Positions 14,940 to 17,059 of a stretch of DNA of 17,059 bases are shown here, piece after piece. The stretch comes from an uncultured Gammaproteobacteria bacterium (lineage in GTDB: Bacteria; Pseudomonadota; Gammaproteobacteria; Arenicellales; UBA868): the NCBI GenBank assembly GCA_913051905.1, contig CAJXBY010000041.1, positions 1 to 17,059 of the forward strand, in the 5' to 3' direction. Positions within the stretch are counted from its first letter, which is position 1, and every line of letters starts with the position of its first letter. The position numbers and the translations under genes are program-made. Under the pieces are notes generated by a model. The model had not been told where the DNA came from, did no database searches, and worked only from the letters and a program-made list of their open reading frames with translations.

Positions 14940-17054
14940 TTAGTCCAGTCCCAATACCTTCTTTCTGGCCTCGGCCCAGGTTCGAATCACTTGATCAGCA
15001 GCCAGACCAATGAAAGCCACACACAGGCCCAGTGTTAATCCATTGCCTGTACCATTTTTATCGGACAAAGCTTTCAAAATAAATTGTCCCAGATCATCTG
15101 TACCAATCATCGCGCCAATGATGACCATGGATAACGCAAACACGACGGTTTGATTAACGCCCAACGCCATGTGTGGAAAAGACATGGGCAATTCAATTTT
15201 GATCCATCTTTGTAGTCGATTGACACCTGACATAGAGCCAGCATCATGTAAATCTGGCGATACACTCCGCAGTCCTTCCACGGTATAACGGGTGGCAGGA
15301 ACCGTGGCATAGACAATAACTGCGATGCATACGGAGGTGTCGGTTACGCCAAAAAGCATAATTACGGGAATCAAATATATAAATGATGGAAAAGTTTGGA
15401 ACGTATCACAAACCAATAAAATGAATTTTGCGGTATACGAATTTTGCGCACATAAAGTTCCCACGGTAACGCCAATAATGGATGCCACGATAACTGCAAA
15501 GCTCATTAAGTACATCGTAATAAGGGCTCTGTCCCACCATTCTGTCAAAGCGATAAATAAAATAAATCCGCCAACAATTGCTGCTGATCGTATCCCGCCG
15601 ATGATGTAACCAACGCCCATGGTTAAAGTAAGCGTTGCAACAACCGGCATACTGAGATACGCGGCTTTCATCGGCATCAGGACCTGCTGAATCAAAAATA
15701 CATTAAATCCTTTTAATGTGAAGAAGAAGGTGTCCCATATCCAATCAACACCGTTTTGCAAAGTATCCTTAATCGTGATCCCTTTGTTGTGCGGCACAAT
15801 ATAAAAATAGTTAAAACCTTCTCGAAAAAAGAACGTGCCAACATATGCCAATACACTGCCTGCTACAAGAATCACGAGGAACAGCAATGAATATTTATGG
15901 CGCTTAAAAAAAGTAAGATCAGCAAAATAATCCGTCTTTTTGTTTGCCCAGGCGAGAGACAATCGATCTAAAACTACCGCGATCAGCACAATACAAATAC
16001 CTTGTTCTATTGCCTCCCCAATTCTGAGTCCATTCAGTGAGAGTAGTAAATTAAAACCCAAACCCTTAGCGCCAATAAAAGAGGCAATCACCGCCATAGC
16101 CAAGCACTGCATGATGACCTGATTGACGCCAATCAGAATATCGCGCCTCGCTGTTGGAATTAATACTTTATACAGGAGTTGAAAATTACTGCAGCCGCTC
16201 ATCATGCCCGCTTCCAAAACTTCAGGCGACACCCTTTTCAGCCCCAACACCGTCAGCCGCACCATCGGGGGTGTGGCAAAAATAATAGTCGCAATGGCAC
16301 CCGCATGATCGCCAATTCCAAAAAACACCATCACCGGCACCAAATAGGAAAAATGCGGCATGATCTGCATCACGTTAAGAAACGGATTCAGTGTGAGTTC
16401 GACTTTCCGATTTTTGTACGCCCAGATGCCGAGAGCTAAGCCCAAAATAAAAGAAACGGGCGCTGCGAACAGCACGAATGAGAGTGTTTGCATGGACGGC
16501 TCCCATTGACCAAACACGGCAAGGTATATGGTCGAAAAGCCTGCCAGAATCGCAAGACCTTTGCCCTGGAGCTTATAGCCTAAAAGAATTGCGCCGCCGG
16601 CAACGACCGTCCAGGGCAATGCGGGCCACCGGGCCCACTTGTTTTCACTCACAAAATCCCAGCTCGTAAAAGTAACGATGGTCTTAAATCCGCCCAAAAT
16701 AATTTCGCGAATTAACCCAATTAAAAAAAGGATGCTCGCCGAGATAGCTCTCGTTACTTGTAGTACTAACGGTTTTTCCTCAAATTCTTCAATCTCGGGG
16801 TCATAGACCTGAATCGGCCACCAATCGAACATCAAGTATTCGACCGAGTCATTAATCAGGTATGGCAGACCTGCAAACAGTGAAGGAAAACGCCAAAGAA
16901 CATTGCCGTCTGTTGGGGTAATAAATAAGCACAGCAAGAAAAATACAACCAACAAACCAAAAAATTGAACTAATTTAGGATGGTTTGTTAACTGATGCAT
17001 AACCCTGGAATCAATCTCTAGTTTTCGTTTCAGCCCTGCTGCCAAACAACACAT
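14940..17054 (-). CDS. Fused two-domain ABC permease of ProW/OpuAB type (betaine/quaternary amine)
   Basis: About 704-aa inner-membrane protein with two MetI-like permease domains in one chain. Each half carries the EAA-type ATPase-docking loop: GLKRVSPEVLEAGMMSGCS with YKVLIPTARRDILIGVNQV in the first (about 280-320), and GLRSVSPDLHDAGSMSGVN with IKIELPMSFPHMALGVNQT in the second (about 590-630). The Gly-Val-Asn-Gln after the loop is typical of ProW/OpuAB (ProW has GVNQTLM). An N-terminal membrane helix FFGLLVVFFLLCLFI and a linker with extra helices are present. The start is unresolved: ATG 17054 is at the edge, and an internal ATG 17000 (MHQLTNHPK) is an equally good choice. The ATPase and binding protein should lie to the right. 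The gene is visibly AT-richer than all others here (17 G/C of 60 at 15361-15420, against 39 of 60 at 13681-13740 in fhs). Confidence 0.85.
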   Translation of the reverse strand: MCCLAAGLKRKLEIDSRVMHQLTNHPKLVQFFGLLVVFFLLCLFITPTDGNVLWRFPSLFAGLPYLINDSVEYLMFDWWPIQVYDPEIEEFEEKPLVLQVTRAISASILFLIGLIREIILGGFKTIVTFTSWDFVSENKWARWPALPWTVVAGGAILLGYKLQGKGLAILAGFSTIYLAVFGQWEPSMQTLSFVLFAAPVSFILGLALGIWAYKNRKVELTLNPFLNVMQIMPHFSYLVPVMVFFGIGDHAGAIATIIFATPPMVRLTVLGLKRVSPEVLEAGMMSGCSNFQLLYKVLIPTARRDILIGVNQVIMQCLAMAVIASFIGAKGLGFNLLLSLNGLRIGEAIEQGICIVLIAVVLDRLSLAWANKKTDYFADLTFFKRHKYSLLFLVILVAGSVLAYVGTFFFREGFNYFYIVPHNKGITIKDTLQNGVDWIWDTFFFTLKGFNVFLIQQVLMPMKAAYLSMPVVATLTLTMGVGYIIGGIRSAAIVGGFILFIALTEWWDRALITMYLMSFAVIVASIIGVTVGTLCAQNSYTAKFILLVCDTFQTFPSFIYLIPVIMLFGVTDTSVCIAVIVYATVPATRYTVEGLRSVSPDLHDAGSMSGVNRLQRWIKIELPMSFPHMALGVNQTVVFALSMVIIGAMIGTDDLGQFILKALSDKNGTGNGLTLGLCVAFIGLAADQVIRTWAEARKKVLGLD

Positions 17055-17059
17055 GAATC

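Noticed and set aside
13184..17059. N-methylglutamate dehydrogenase / sarcosine oxidase genes that might complete the pathway
   Set aside because: Looked for on both strands; only fhs and the permease gene are there.

Overview
The window looks like chromosomal DNA of a marine-type, ubiquinone-using proteobacterium, most likely gammaproteobacterial. Reasons: a Coq7-type ubiquinone hydroxylase, a BtuB/BtuF vitamin B12 uptake pair with the remnant of a cobalamin riboswitch, purine-rich Shine-Dalgarno sites, and one-carbon/methylated-amine genes of the kind found in marine methylotrophs. Most of the window is moderately GC-rich; the last 2.1 kb is clearly AT-richer. No tRNA, rRNA, IS element or CRISPR array was seen, and no gene-free stretch exceeds 300 bases.

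Region 1 (1-6088), vitamin B12 uptake and a house-keeping operon. The 3' end of a cobalamin riboswitch at the left edge precedes btuB (+). It converges on a five-gene minus-strand operon which, in transcription order, encodes a HAD-IIA phosphatase, a NodI-like ABC ATPase, a NodJ-like ABC-2 permease (joined to the ATPase by an ATGA overlap), Coq7, and the periplasmic B12-binding protein BtuF. A plausible sigma70 promoter lies before the HAD gene.

Region 2 (6246-7859), an unknown conserved-looking 185-aa protein (+), then a convergent FCD-type GntR regulator (-). The regulator is divergent from the next operon. The 287-bp intergenic region holds an 18-bp direct repeat (17/18 identical), two short inverted repeats and a sigma70-like promoter: a plausible operator region.

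Region 3 (7860-14860), the most interesting part. A plus-strand cassette encodes a divergent glutamine-synthetase-family ligase, then three proteins that are the split parts of a glutamate synthase: a class II glutaminase, a GXGXG beta-helix subunit, and an FMN/Fe-S synthase subunit (MgsABC/GlxBCD type). A 129-aa acidic orphan protein and formate-tetrahydrofolate ligase (Fhs) follow. This resembles the gamma-glutamylmethylamide/N-methylglutamate pathway for methylated amines: amine + glutamate to gamma-glutamylamide, then N-alkylglutamate, with released C1 units entering the tetrahydrofolate pool. The oxidising N-methylglutamate dehydrogenase (mgdABCD/soxBDAG-like) is not in the window, the ligase is not a standard GmaS/GlnT by its N-terminal signature, and the orphan is unexplained. 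A 248-nt structured leader with alternative hairpins precedes fhs.

Region 4 (14940-17054), a minus-strand AT-rich gene for a fused two-domain ABC permease of the ProW/OpuAB (betaine/quaternary amine) type. Its ATPase and binding protein would lie beyond the right edge. Together, regions 2-4 suggest uptake and catabolism of a methylated or alkylated amine under an FCD-GntR regulator; the substrate is inferred, not shown.
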